Positions 43,441-53,940 of a stretch of DNA of 64,000 nt are shown piece by piece (positions within the stretch are counted from its first letter, which is position 1; each line of letters begins with the position of its first letter). The notes under the pieces are model-generated. The model saw only the letters and a program-made list of their open reading frames with translations. It did not search any database and was not told where the DNA came from. The stretch spans positions 57,550 to 121,549 of the forward strand of contig JAMZAV010001714.1 of NCBI GenBank assembly GCA_024449915.1, read 5' to 3'. The position numbers were made by a program, and so were the translations under genes. The stretch comes from Sweltsa coloradensis. Lineage: Eukaryota; Arthropoda; Insecta; Plecoptera; Chloroperlidae.

Positions 43441-44777
43441 ACTAGGCTGCTTCGCTAACGCTTTTTTTATTCGCGTTGATGGATGAGCTTTTTTGTAAGT
43501 TTTTGGTTTGCATAGGACTACTTTTCTTTTGACAGTGCTTTTTGAATGCAATGTAGGTGATTGTAGTCAAGATTCTATTGTTTCTTTGTTATTACTAGGC
43601 CGCTTCGCGAACGCGTTTTTTAGTCGCGGCGCGTTGATGAATGAGCTTTTTTTGGAATATTTCAGTCCAATGATTAAGTTTTTATGTGGAATCTCCTTAC
43701 TTTTTCTATAGTTACTTAATAATACTTGTTCATTATAAACCTGTAAAGGGCTTATATTAAAACCTTTATTTCTATGAATTTTGACCAACTTTTTCTACTT
43801 TGTCTTTCAAGAGGCACTACATCACCATAATCTTTATGTCAATGTAAAATATGAACGTTGTAGCTCCACCTGTTTGGTCAAAATCGGCCCAAATATCACG
43901 AAAATATCGTATTGAAAACCAGAGAGAAAATCGTAAAAGAATGATTTCTATAAGAAATATTTTTTCAAATGTCTCTTAAATCATAACATATAGTATTTCA
44001 GTGATTTTAAACGTTCCTATAAAGTTTCATCAATATCGGAGTAGCCGTTTGCCAAATATCACGAAAATATCGCACTTAAAATCCGAAAAAAAATCGTAAA
44101 AGTATGATATTTATGAGAAATATTTCTTCGATTGTACCCAAAAACAATACAGCTCTAAGTTCAGAAATTTCGAAGGTCCCCTCCAATTTTTATCAAGATC
44201 GCTAATGCCGTTTGCCCGGTAGAGTGCGAACAAACAGACAAAAAAACTAACAAAAACAAAACACCCGAGCTATTTTCTTGGGGTAACGTAAGTAAAAAAC
44301 AAACAAAAAAACACAAAGTCAAATTGAAGTCTTCGCTTCGCTCATCCAATAAACCTCAAAAAACTCTTAGTAAAACCTTTTTTCTATGGATTCTGGCTAA
44401 CGTTTTGAACTTTCTCTTTCAAAGTGCAATACATCACCATTACCTTAATGTCCATGTTAAATATGAACGTTGTAGCCCCACCCGTTTGGTCAGAATCGGC
44501 CCAATGTCACGAAAATATCGCACTAAAAATAAAAATAAATCGTAAAAGTACGATATTTATGTGAAATAATTCTTTGATTGTTCCCAAAAACGTGGCAGGT
44601 CTAAGTTCAAAGATTTCTAAGGTCCCCTCCAATTTTCATCAATATCGCATATGCCGTTTTCCCGGTAGAGTGCGAACAAACAGACAGAAAAACAAACAAT
44701 TTAAAAAAACACACACACATTGGAGCTAAATTTTTTGAGGGGTCAATGAAATTGAAGTCTTCGCTTCGCTCATCCAA
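43441..44777 (-). mobile_element. Two nested Helentron-like elements, class 3
   Basis: Hairpin ends at 43441 (ACTAGGCTGCTTCGC) and 43594 (ACTAGGCCGCTTCGCGAAC); closing arms at 44349 and 44777. Best read as an inner element 43594-44349 within an outer one. It carries both TTAA empty sites that are filled in copy A. Confidence 0.7.
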
Positions 44778-44807
44778 TTAGAATATAAGTTTATACTATC
44801 AAATATA

Positions 44808-45873
44808 ACTAGGAAGCTTCGCAAACGCTTTTTCAGGCGCTTTATTGGACGAGAGTATGTTTTTTTTAAACGAAAAAAGCGTAATATTGCGATTTTTATT
44901 ACAAATTATTTTTCGATTGCGCTCAAATTTCACACAAATATAAAACAAATATAAAATAAAGGTCCTGTGAAAATATCATTACAATCGGATGAAGCATGTA
45001 GGTGATGAATTTTTTTTTAAACGAAAAAAAGCGTAAAATTACGATTTTTATGAGAAATTACTTTTCGATCGAGACATTTTATAATCTAGGCATTTACTTT
45101 TAGAGCCATGCTAGAAAAAAAAAAATTGAAAGAGGCAGCTTTGATAACATTAAAATACACTTGTATAAGCCAGCCGAGCCTATTTTCCTCCTATGTGGAT
45201 TCCTTTAGTAAACACAAAGAAATAGCCTTTTGTTTGTATCACTTTGTTGTCTTTGTCTGTTGTCTTTGTTTGTTTTGATATACTTTTGATAATATGATTT
45301 TTTGTTTTTCACAAGAAACCCGAGGACGGAAATAGTTTCAATTATTTCCGAAACGTTGTTAATAACAAAATAAAGAGTTATTTCCACTTAAGTGTTTTAA
45401 ATATTATAATGAACTCTACTAACTTTCAAACTAATATTGTTAATTGTTATAATAAACCTCAAAAAAACTCATATTAAATCCTTTATTCTATGGATTCTGG
45501 CTAGCTTTTTCAACTTTTTTTTTCACAAAGCAATACATCACCATTACCTTAAAGTCCATGTGAAAATGAACGTTGTAGCCCCACCCGTTTGGTCAAAATC
45601 AACCCCAATATCACGAAAAGATCGCATAAAAATCGAAAAAATCGTAAAAGTACGATATTCATGAGAAATATTTCTTCGATTGTACCCAAAAACGTGGCAG
45701 GTCTAAGTTCAGAGATTTCGAAGATCGCCTCAAATTTTCATCAAGATCGCATATGCCTTTTGCCCGGTAGAGCGCGAACAAACAGACAGAAAAACAAACA
45801 AAAATAACAAAAAAATTGGGGCTAAATTTTTTGAGGGGTCAGTGAAATTGAAGTCTTTGCTAAGCTCATCCAA
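44808..45873 (-). mobile_element. Helentron-like mosaic with Penelope-like insert, copy B
   Basis: Equals 29685-30749, including the hammerhead-like hairpin near 45320-45355. Confidence 0.6.
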
Positions 45874-45885
45874 CAATACGTTATA

Positions 45886-46682
45886 ACTAGGAAGCTTCGC
45901 AAACGCTTTTTTTAGTCGCGTTGATGGATGAGCTTTTTAATTATAAAATGGAAATATTAATATAAAATAATAAAAACATATTAACACGGCCCATATTAAG
46001 CAATCATTAGGTCTATTGGATCTTTGATTGCTTGTAACAAGGCTGTGAGTAAGGTAAACAATCTCCTGTGAAGTTTTCATACAAGGCTGTGAGAAAGATC
46101 TAAAATCTATATTTTCGTGCAATTTGGGCGGATTCTGACCAAACGGGTGGGGCTACAACGTTAATATTTCACATGGAAATTAAGGTAAGGGTGATGTATT
46201 GACTTTTGAAAGAAAAAGTTGAAAAAGTTAGCCAGAATATATAGAAAAAAGGTTTTAATATTTAACACCTAAAAAAACTCAAATTAAAACCTTTATTTCT
46301 ATAGATTCTGGCTAACTTTTTCAACTTTTTCTTTCAAATGTCAATACATCACCGTTACCTTAATGTGCATGTGAAATATGAACGTTGTAGCCCCACCCGT
46401 TTGGCCAGAATCGGTCCAAATGTCACTAAAATATCGCACTAAAAATCGAAAAAAATCGTAAAAGTACGATATTCATGAGAAATATTGCTTCGATTGTACC
46501 CAAAAACGTGGCAAGTCTAAGTTCAGAGAAAACGATGGTCGTGTCAAATTTTCATCAAGATCGCATATGCCGTTTGCCCGGTAGAGAGCGAACAAACAGA
46601 CGAAAAAAAAAAAAAAAAAAAACATCCGAGCTAAATTTTTTGGGGGGTCGGTGAAATTGAAGTCTTCGCTTCGCTCATCCAA
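45886..46682 (-). mobile_element. Helentron-like element, class 3, with palindrome, copy B
   Basis: Equals 30762-31575; palindrome at about 46113-46413. Closing arm CGCTTCGCTCATCCAA is unmutated here. Confidence 0.75.
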
Positions 46683-46709
46683 AAAATATAATAATGGATC
46701 ACTTTATAA

Positions 46710-47160
46710 ACTAGGAAAACACTAAAGTCCCGTCGCGTTGTTGAGCGAGCACCGGTACGTGCAACACGACCCGAGTACGACATTCCCATAATGTTACATA
46801 CCAATAAGTCTTTAAGGTCTTGACCGATTTAGCTAAAAATTTGTAAAATAGGAGAGAATGGATCTGATCCACCGCCATCTAGAGGACCTTGACATCATTT
46901 CTTTGGGAAAACTATTTTAACTCTATGATAACAAATAATACACTGCTTCCTCGATAGCATTTTGATTACTTCTAGGTGGCAGTGCATAGTGACCAGATTC
47001 TCGTGCGACTTTTCGTTGCCATGGTAACGTTACTTTGGTTAAAATGTAATTTCTATCTACACTACTTAAGGTCTTGAACGATTTAGCTGAAAATTTGTAA
47101 AATAGGAGAGAATGTTCTACTTATTAACCCTGCAAAATTTCATAACGATCGGAACATTTT
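46710..47160 (-). mobile_element. Helentron-like element, class 4, truncated
   Basis: ACTAGGAAAACACTAAAGTC opening. It breaks off at the TA repeat at 47165; the rest is not found on the far side of the Penelope-like elements within the window. Confidence 0.75.
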
Positions 47161-47270
47161 TTTAATATAATATATATATATATATATGTTTTTGGATATT
47201 TTCGTGGCCGATATGAATTAATGAACTAGGTTTTTCGGTTATAATGCCACGTTTATTCACATTAGGCCAA

Positions 47271-47302
47271 CGTTTCGATGAAATTTCACTCATCTTCTTC
47301 AG
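47271..47302 (-). ncRNA. Hammerhead-like hairpin, left arm
   Basis: Inverse copy of 48709-48740: CTGAAGA, stem GATG/CATC, GAAACG. The core CUGANGA and GAAA match, but one base intervenes before stem II and the expected cleavage base after ...AACGT is G, which a hammerhead does not cut. Called hammerhead-like only. Confidence 0.4.
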
Positions 47303-47699
47303 GGCCAATACAAATTAATATATAAAAAACGAAAACTACATTACATTGATAAATTCAGAACAAAACTGGGAAAACAAAATACAACAAAATATAAACAATA
47401 GAAATCACTGCACATATGGCAAATTAAAACAACTCAAAGAATCACTGCAAAGCTTGACGTTGCAAAGAAAGAAGAAAGTCACTACATGTCATTCATATTG
47501 CTTTTCGTCATGGATCTTGTCACTCTGACTGTCGATGTATTTACTTGCAACATATCATCTGCAGGAACTAACTGGGGCGTTGGTTGTTGGTCCATTGGTT
47601 TCACAGCCAGCCTATGTGGCTGTACATGTATCCCTGAAATTGCAGGTTTCCACGTTACAGATTACGTTACAGACCGACTCACACTAACAGATATTTAAA

Positions 47700-48330
47700 T
47701 TCTAATTCACATCATCATCCAGCTCAGATTCGTTCAGTAGCATACACATTAGCTATACGTTCTCGTAGAATAGCTGATGCCGATCATGCTGAAGAAGAGT
47801 TTCGTATACTTGGAGATGGACTCAAGCAGAATGGTTTTTTCAAACAGAATCATTCAAAAGGCCCTAAGACGACAAACTAACTCTGAAAAAGATGTAATAC
47901 AGAAAAAGAAGAACCATTTGCAACTGCATATTTGCCATATGTCAAAGGAGTAACAGACCGCATAGGAAAAATTCTTGCTAAACAAAACATCAAAACAGTC
48001 TTTAACACTGACAGAAAGATAGGAGAGTTGTTAAGAAGCAGTAAGACCACATTCACCTAGAAGGTAGTGGCGTGTATGAAATTCCATGTGGGAATTGTGA
48101 CAAATGCTATGTGGGTCAAACAGGAAGAAACATGTTTCACGAAAACAGAAACACAGGCTAGCTGTTGAGCACATGGATAAAACATCAGTCCTTGCTCAAC
48201 ATTCTAAAGAAAGTGGTCATGTTATCGACTTTGCTGGCATGAAACCCATTGCCCCGTTAAGAAGTTTCTTCCTAGAATGTTACGGGAAGCCATTGAGATT
48301 AATAAACGATCTCACAGTCTAAATAAACAG
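47700..48330 (+). pseudogene. Penelope-like C-terminal region with GIY-YIG remnant
   Basis: Pieces in order: AIRSRRIADADHAEEEF, LPYVKGVTDRIGKILAKQNI, then VYEIPCGNCDKCYVGQTGR, the GIY-YIG endonuclease start with its CxxC, then EHMDKTSVLAQHSKESGHVI. Frames change at least twice and there are stops. In an intact element this endonuclease nicks the target. Reverse transcriptase is absent. Confidence 0.75.
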
Positions 48331-48708
48331 CAAGATAGCCAACGTTTATCTGTAACGTGGAAACCTGCAATTTCAGGGATACATGTACAGCCACATAGGC
48401 TGGCTGTGAAACCAATGGACCAACAACCAACGCCCCAGTTAGTTCCTGCAGATGATATGTTTGCAAGTAAATACATCGACAGTCAGAGTGACAAGATCCA
48501 TGACGAAAAGCAATATGAATGACATGTAGTGACTTTCTTCTTTCTTTGCAACGTCAAGCTTTGCAGTGATTCTTTGAGTTGTTTTAATTTGCCATATGTG
48601 CAGTGATTTCTATTGTTTATATTTTGTTGTATTTTGTTTTCCCAGTTTTGTTCTGAATTTATCAATGTAATGTAGTTTTCGTTTTTTATATATTAATTTG
48701 TATTGGCC

Positions 48709-48740
48709 CTGAAGAAGATGAGTGAAATTTCATCGAAACG
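48709..48740 (+). ncRNA. Hammerhead-like hairpin, right arm
   Basis: CTGAAGAAGATG...CATCGAAACG; flanks and doubts as for the left arm. Confidence 0.4.
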
Positions 48741-48952
48741 TTGGCCTAATGTGAATAAACGTGGCATTATAACCGAAAAACCTAGTTCATTAATATATAT
48801 ATATATATATAGATAGATATAGATAGATAGATAGATATATATAATCAATGTGGATATAGATAGGAGTCAACAGCTTACCTGAGATGTAGAGTTGGCTGCC
48901 ATAGTAGAACACAGATAAAAATATACACAAACTAATCACTAAATAGTCACGA

Positions 48953-48980
48953 GACGTTTCGGCCTTGCCTTCTTCGGTCG
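48953..48980 (-). ncRNA. Hammerhead-like hairpin of the second Penelope-like element
   Basis: Minus strand CCGAAGAAGGCAAGGCC followed by GAAACGTC. A core-like shape with one changed core base (U4 to C). Its position downstream of the coding region matches known Penelope-like elements. Confidence 0.4.
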
Positions 48981-49019
48981 TTCTGGTCTACGAAGCTGTT
49001 GACCAGGAGAGGTATGAGT

Positions 49020-49108
49020 GGAGGGGGGGGGGGGGAGAAGAAGAGAAGTGGGGGTGGAGGGTGGCTAGAGAGTCTCCAATACGTGCACATAAGTGTGTGC
49101 GTGAGTGT

Positions 49109-49189
<81 letters not shown>

Positions 49190-49330
49190 CGAGTGAGTGA
49201 GTGAGACAGTGAGTGAGCGAGTGAGTGAGTGAGTGAGTGAGTGAGTGAGTGAGTGAGTGAGTGAGTGAGTGAGTGAGTGAGTGAGTGAGTGAGTGAGTGA
49301 GTGAGTGAGTGTGTGAGTGTATGTGAGTGT
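49020..49330 (-). repeat. GT and GTGA microsatellites
   Basis: (GT)n at about 49110-49187, then (GAGT)n at 49190-49310, plus a G run at 49021. The inverted copy has AC and ACTC repeats at the matching place, so the repeats belong to the element. Valine-cysteine open frames here are not genes. Confidence 0.85.
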
Positions 49331-49354
49331 GTATGAATGTGTGATTGTGTGAGT

Positions 49355-51795
49355 TTAGCGTAAGTTTAAGTTAGGTTTGTTGCGAGATTTAATTATCCAT
49401 TGATGAGCGAGCTCCATGGACCTTAACTCTCTGTCGGTTGCGCCCGGGAGCGATCGAACTACTCGTGTAGTGTAGCAATCGTCGAACCGGAGGTCATGGG
49501 TTCCTGCGTGAGTGGGTACAGGTTTCGGCTTTTTGTGGGTGTCTGTGTCACACCTATGGCCAGCCATTCTATTGCTAAGAAGGTTACTCGTTAGGCCAAT
49601 GTATTCAGCTGGACACAGGTTACACTTGAGCTGGTAGATGACGTCAGTGGAGGCACAGTTGTGATGGCCTCTAATGGGGTAGGTCTTGTTTGTGGCTCCA
49701 GCTGTGATTGACGTCTGGGTGGATAGGGCAAGTTTTGCATCGAGGTCTTTTACATGGAAAGGACCCGTCAGGTTCCCTATCGTCGCCACTTGTGCCAATC
49801 ATAGGATTAGGGTCTCGTTGAACAAGAAGGTCCTTTAGATTGGGGGGGCGTCTGAAAGCTACGCGGGGCACTGTTGGCATTAGATCCTGTGTCTTAGTTG
49901 AGCCAGACAAGATGTGGTGTCCACTCTTAAGGATGCCATTGAGAACGTGAAGTCCTGGGTGCCATTGCGTAACGAGGGGTAGAGTGTTGTCTGGCACCAG
50001 ACTGCTTCCTTTCGACGTGGGGTTCTCAACTCGTCGTCTGACGTCTTTTTCAGGGTATCCTCTGTCGATGAAGGCCCGCGTAATCCGGTCGCAGTACTTG
50101 GTTCGATCCTCCTCGGTGCTGCATATGCGTTTTCCCCGCGTCGCGAGGGAGTTGGGTAAAGCGCGTTTGGTGTAGAGCGGGTGACAGCTCTCGTAGTGTA
50201 GGTACTGAAGGTGATTTGTGGGCTTAAAATGTACGTCCGTGCGGAATGAACCATTTTCTACGTACACGTCGACGTCGAGAAATGTGACGTGATGGCGAGA
50301 GATTTGCCACGTGAACTTGACGGCATAGGTGTTGTTGAGGCCGTTTAGAAAAGTGTTAAAAGACTTCTCTCCATGGGTCCAAACTACGTAGATGTCATCG
50401 ATGAACCTGAGCCAACAGATGGGTTTGTGTTCTTGAGTTGACAGATAGTCTTCCTCTAGTTTGCCCATGTACAGGTTGGCATAAGATGGCGCCATTCTTG
50501 TACCCATAGCTGTTCCTTTTACTTGAAGTTAGTGGCGGTCCTGGAAACGGAAGTTGTTGTTGTTAAGTACCATTTCGGCCAAAGAGATGAGGAAGTCTGT
50601 CTCTGGTACGGAATCCGCTGGACGAGTGTTAAGAAAGTGCTCCATCGCAGCCAAGCCATGTTCTGTGGGAATATTTGTGTAGAGTGATGTTACATCTATA
50701 GTCGCAATAATAACGTCTTTGGGTAGGGTGTTGTTAAACTCTTGAATACGCTCAAGAAAGTGGTTGGTGTCTTTGATATGAGATGGTAACTTCTTGACGT
50801 GATCTTGAAGGTGGAAGTCAACAAATGCTGATATTCGTTCTGTCGGAGAGTTGAAACTTGATACGATTGGTCGTCCGGGATTATTTGGTTTGTGAATTTT
50901 CGGTAAAGTGTAGAATACAGGGGACTCCTCGGGGGTGAGAAGTTTAATCGAGTTGTTACTCAAGTTTTGAGAGGGACCGTGCTTCTCCAAAAATTTTACA
51001 ATCCGTTTCTTGTGATTCACTGTAGGATCTCTTGTCAAACGTTTGTAGGTGGTTCCATCTGACAGTTGGCGGTTCGCCTCCTCAATGTATGCGTCTTTGT
51101 CCATTACTACAGTCGTGGAGCCTTTATCTGCTGGTACAATTACGATGTTATTATTATTTCGCAGACTAGAGATGGCTTTCCGTTCTTGAATAGATAGATA
51201 AGACGTTTTTGACAACTTCTCTGTGAAGTCTGGAGATGCTACTTGTGTCATTATGTGGTTTATATAAATTTCTAATGGGTGGTCAGAGGGAAGTTCGGGG
51301 TCCCAATCAGAAGCAGGTTTAAATTTATTGATTGCTGGGTGCGTATTATTGTTGTATTCATGCTTGTTTTCGTTGAAGTACAGTTTTAAACGGAGATTCC
51401 GCGCAAATGATAAAACATCACTTACCAATCTAAAGTGATCAAATGAGGGAGTGGGGGCGAATGTTAGGCCTTTGTTAAGCACTTCTAACTCTGAGTCCGA
51501 CAGCTCGTGGCTAGACAGGTTCAAGATTGCGTTGCTGTATTTTTTTGTCATTTGGTACAGCCCTGGGTGGGAGGGGTTGTAAGACAGGAAGACGCGGGAC
51601 ACGAGCAGGTGGTTTCTCGAGTGTGCACAAGTCAGCGGGTGTGGGATACTGGCCAATTAGGGGTGCGTGTGGCGCCTGGTCGAGGAATGTCGTCGGCAGC
51701 GCGAAGTTGTTCCTCATGTAGAAGCAAGCCAGCTTCGATAATTTGAATAAATACCTCGACGAATTATCTGACAGTTTTGAGACCGCACTCCTCAA
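49355..51795 (-). pseudogene. Penelope-like polyprotein: reverse transcriptase plus GIY-YIG endonuclease
   Basis: 51656-50529 holds the N-terminal part and early RT motifs: KGSTTVVMDKDAY, YTLPKIHKP, GRPIVSS and TIDVTSLYTNIP (motif A Asp). A single TAA (about 50531) then interrupts before GTAMGTRMAPSYANLYM (motif B) and RFIDDIYVVW (motif C with the Asp pair), which run in the same frame to about 49690. A one-base shift there moves the C-terminal GIY-YIG part into another frame: TYPIRGHHNC...DVIYQLKCNLCPAEYIGLTS. The N-terminus before 51600 is also shifted. Few defects, so fairly young. RT and GIY-YIG in this order are diagnostic of Penelope-like elements. Confidence 0.85.
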
Positions 51796-52035
51796 TATAT
51801 CCTCAATTTGAGTGTCTTAATGAGGGGATGACATTCGCACAACTTTCACGAATGATACGAGCTTGCAATGATGTTCATCAGCTGATTTAGTATACAATTT
51901 TACTACTTCGTTCGTGAGTTGAACACATTGTTTAAGGTGCAACAACGCAATCTGTGGCCTCATGTCGGGCGGGAGTCCTGTGATCGCTAGTTTTGGTGTA
52001 AGGCCCTTAGAGGGGATGTAGGGGGGATGAAGACG

Positions 52036-53345
52036 TTATTATTGCGACTATAGATGTAACATCACTCTATACAAATATTCCCACAGAACATGGCTTGGCT
52101 GCGATGGAGCACTTTCTTAACACTCGTCCAGCGGATTCAGTACCAGAGACAGACTTCCTCATCTCTTTGGCCGAAATGGTACTTAACAACAACAACTTCC
52201 GTTTCCAGTACCGCCACTACATTCAAGTAAAAGGAACAGCTATGGGTACAAGAATGGCACCATCTTATGCCAACCTGTACATGGGCAAACTAGAGGAAGA
52301 CTATCTGTCAACTCAAGAACACAGACCCATCTGTTGGCTCAGGTTCATCGATGACATCTACGTAGTTTGGACCCATGGAGAGAAGTCTTTTAACACTTTT
52401 CTAAACGGCCTCAACAACACCTATGCCGTCAAGTTCACGTGGCTAATCTCTCGCCATCACGTCACATTTCTCGACGTCGACGTGTACGTAGAAAATGGTT
52501 CATTCCGCACGGACGTACATTTTAAGCCCACAAATCACCTTCAGTACCTACACTACGAGAGCTGTCACCCGCTCTACACCAAACGCGCTTTACCCAACTC
52601 CCTCGCGACGCGGGGAAAACGCATATGCAGCACCGAGGAGGATCGAACCAAGTACTGCGACCGGATTACGCAGGCCTTCATCGACAGAGGATACCCTGAA
52701 AAAGACGTCAGAAGACGAGTTGAGAACCCCACGTCGAAAGGAAGCAGTCTGGTGCCAGACAACACTCTACCCCTCGTTACGCAATGGCACCCAGGACTTC
52801 ACGTTCTCAATGGCATCCTTAAGAGTGGACACCACATCTTGTCTGGCTCAACTAAGACACAGGATCTAATGCCAACAGTGCCCCGCGTAGCTTTCAGACG
52901 CCCCCCCAATCTAAAGGACCTTCTTGTTCAACGAGACCCTATGATTGGCACAAGTGGCGACGATAGGGAAAACCTGAGGGGTTTCCTTTCCATGTAAAAG
53001 ACCTCAATGCAAAATTGCCCTATGCACCCAGCCACTACGTCATTCCAGCGGGAGCCACAAACAAGACCTACCCCATTAGAGGCCATCACAACTGTGCCTC
53101 CACTGACGCCCAATCTACCAGCTCAAGTGTAACCTGATCCAGCTGAATACATTGGCCTAACTAGTAACCTTCTTAGCAATAGAATGGCTGGTCATAGGTG
53201 AGACAGCCACCCACAGAAGGCGAAACCTGTGCCCACTCACGCAGGACCCCAGGGACTCCGGTTCGACGATTGCTACACTACACGAGTAGTTCGATCGCTC
53301 CCGGCGCAACCGACAGAGAGTTAGGTCCTGGAGCTCGCTCATCAA
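52036..53345 (+). pseudogene. Penelope-like polyprotein, inverted 5-prime-truncated copy 2
   Basis: Starts abruptly at the codons for motif A (TIDVTSLYTNIP) and runs intact through motif B, RFIDDIYVVW and the thumb region to about 52950. It has TAC where copy 1 has the stop. The GIY-YIG part (53040-53330) is shifted and shortened by small deletions. Apart from these it is almost identical to copy 1. Confidence 0.85.
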
Positions 53346-53711
53346 GGGATAACAAAATCCCGCAGCAAACTACTTAAACTTACGCTAAACCCACACCCAC
53401 ACATTAAAATAACACACTCACATACACTCCACACTAAACTCACCCGCTCATTCACTCACACAATCATTCACCTCACTCGTACTCACTCACTCATACTCAC
53501 TCACTCACTCTTTACTCACTCGTCACTCACTCATTTACTCACTCACTCACTCACTCACTCACTCGCTCACTCGTTCACTCACTCACTCATTCACTCACTC
53601 ACTCCTTCACTCGCTCCCCTTGCTCGCTTACTCACAAACAAACACACACACACACCACACACACACACACACACACCCCACACAACACACACACACCCCA
53701 CCCCACACACC

Positions 53712-53744
<33 letters not shown>

Positions 53745-53780
53745 ACACACACACACACACACACACAACCACACACAGAA
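53346..53780 (+). repeat. ACTC and AC microsatellites ending copy 2
   Basis: (ACTC)n-like 53400-53630, then (AC)n 53640-53775: the mirror image of 49020-49330, with more interruptions. His/Thr open frames are by-products. Confidence 0.8.
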
Positions 53781-53940
53781 CACAAGCGTCTGCGTTGCCA
53801 TGGATACGAGACGACAAACAGCGCTCCCTCAAGATAACCTAGAGCCTTGCCGGCGCACTCTTAATGTGTTTCTGGGAGAAAGAATCGGAGAAGAGTTTAC
53901 ACAGAATAATCCAAGTTTAAAACGGTTAAATTTAAATTAA
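53781..53940. other. Unassigned 160-bp stretch
   Basis: GC-moderate sequence with an open frame that enters from the AC repeat; no match recognised. Confidence 0.4.

Larger units (their letters stand above)
39405..47160. repeat. Duplicated segment, copy B (uninterrupted)
   Basis: About 7.76 kb that equals 3240-32050 after removing four insertions from the latter (remaining length about 7.9 kb). Empty sites in B: copia near 40841, foldback near 41364, TTAA MITE at 43674-43677, Kolobok at 43976-43979. Same orientation. The right end of B is cut by a TA repeat and Penelope-like element. Confidence 0.85.
47163..48840. mobile_element. Palindromic Penelope-like element in a TA repeat
   Basis: Arms of about 480 bp (47215-47690 and 48330-48790) are near-perfect inverse copies. 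Both carry the same 60-codon open frame on opposite strands and a hammerhead-like hairpin with GAAACGTTGGCC. Between them is a decayed Penelope-type 3-prime coding region. TA/GATA repeats flank both sides. Inverted partial copies are known for Penelope-like elements. Confidence 0.75.
48870..52035 (-). mobile_element. Penelope-like element with reverse transcriptase and GIY-YIG, copy 1
   Basis: The minus-strand coding region (52030 to 49355) is followed by a 3-prime region of GTGA and GT repeats and a hammerhead-like hairpin near 48953-48980. Its 5-prime end meets the 5-prime-truncated inverted copy at 52036. An N-terminal open stretch (about 51830-52015) continues the element beyond the main frames. 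Confidence 0.8.

Noticed and set aside
47222..47232. Helentron-like end at ACTAGG in the Penelope-like arm
   Set aside because: No hairpin or arm follows; the six bases match by chance and recur inverted at 48782 because the arm is duplicated.
48965..49204. Cys/Val-rich protein; also the His/Thr frame at 53620-53940
   Set aside because: Translations of GT and AC microsatellites.
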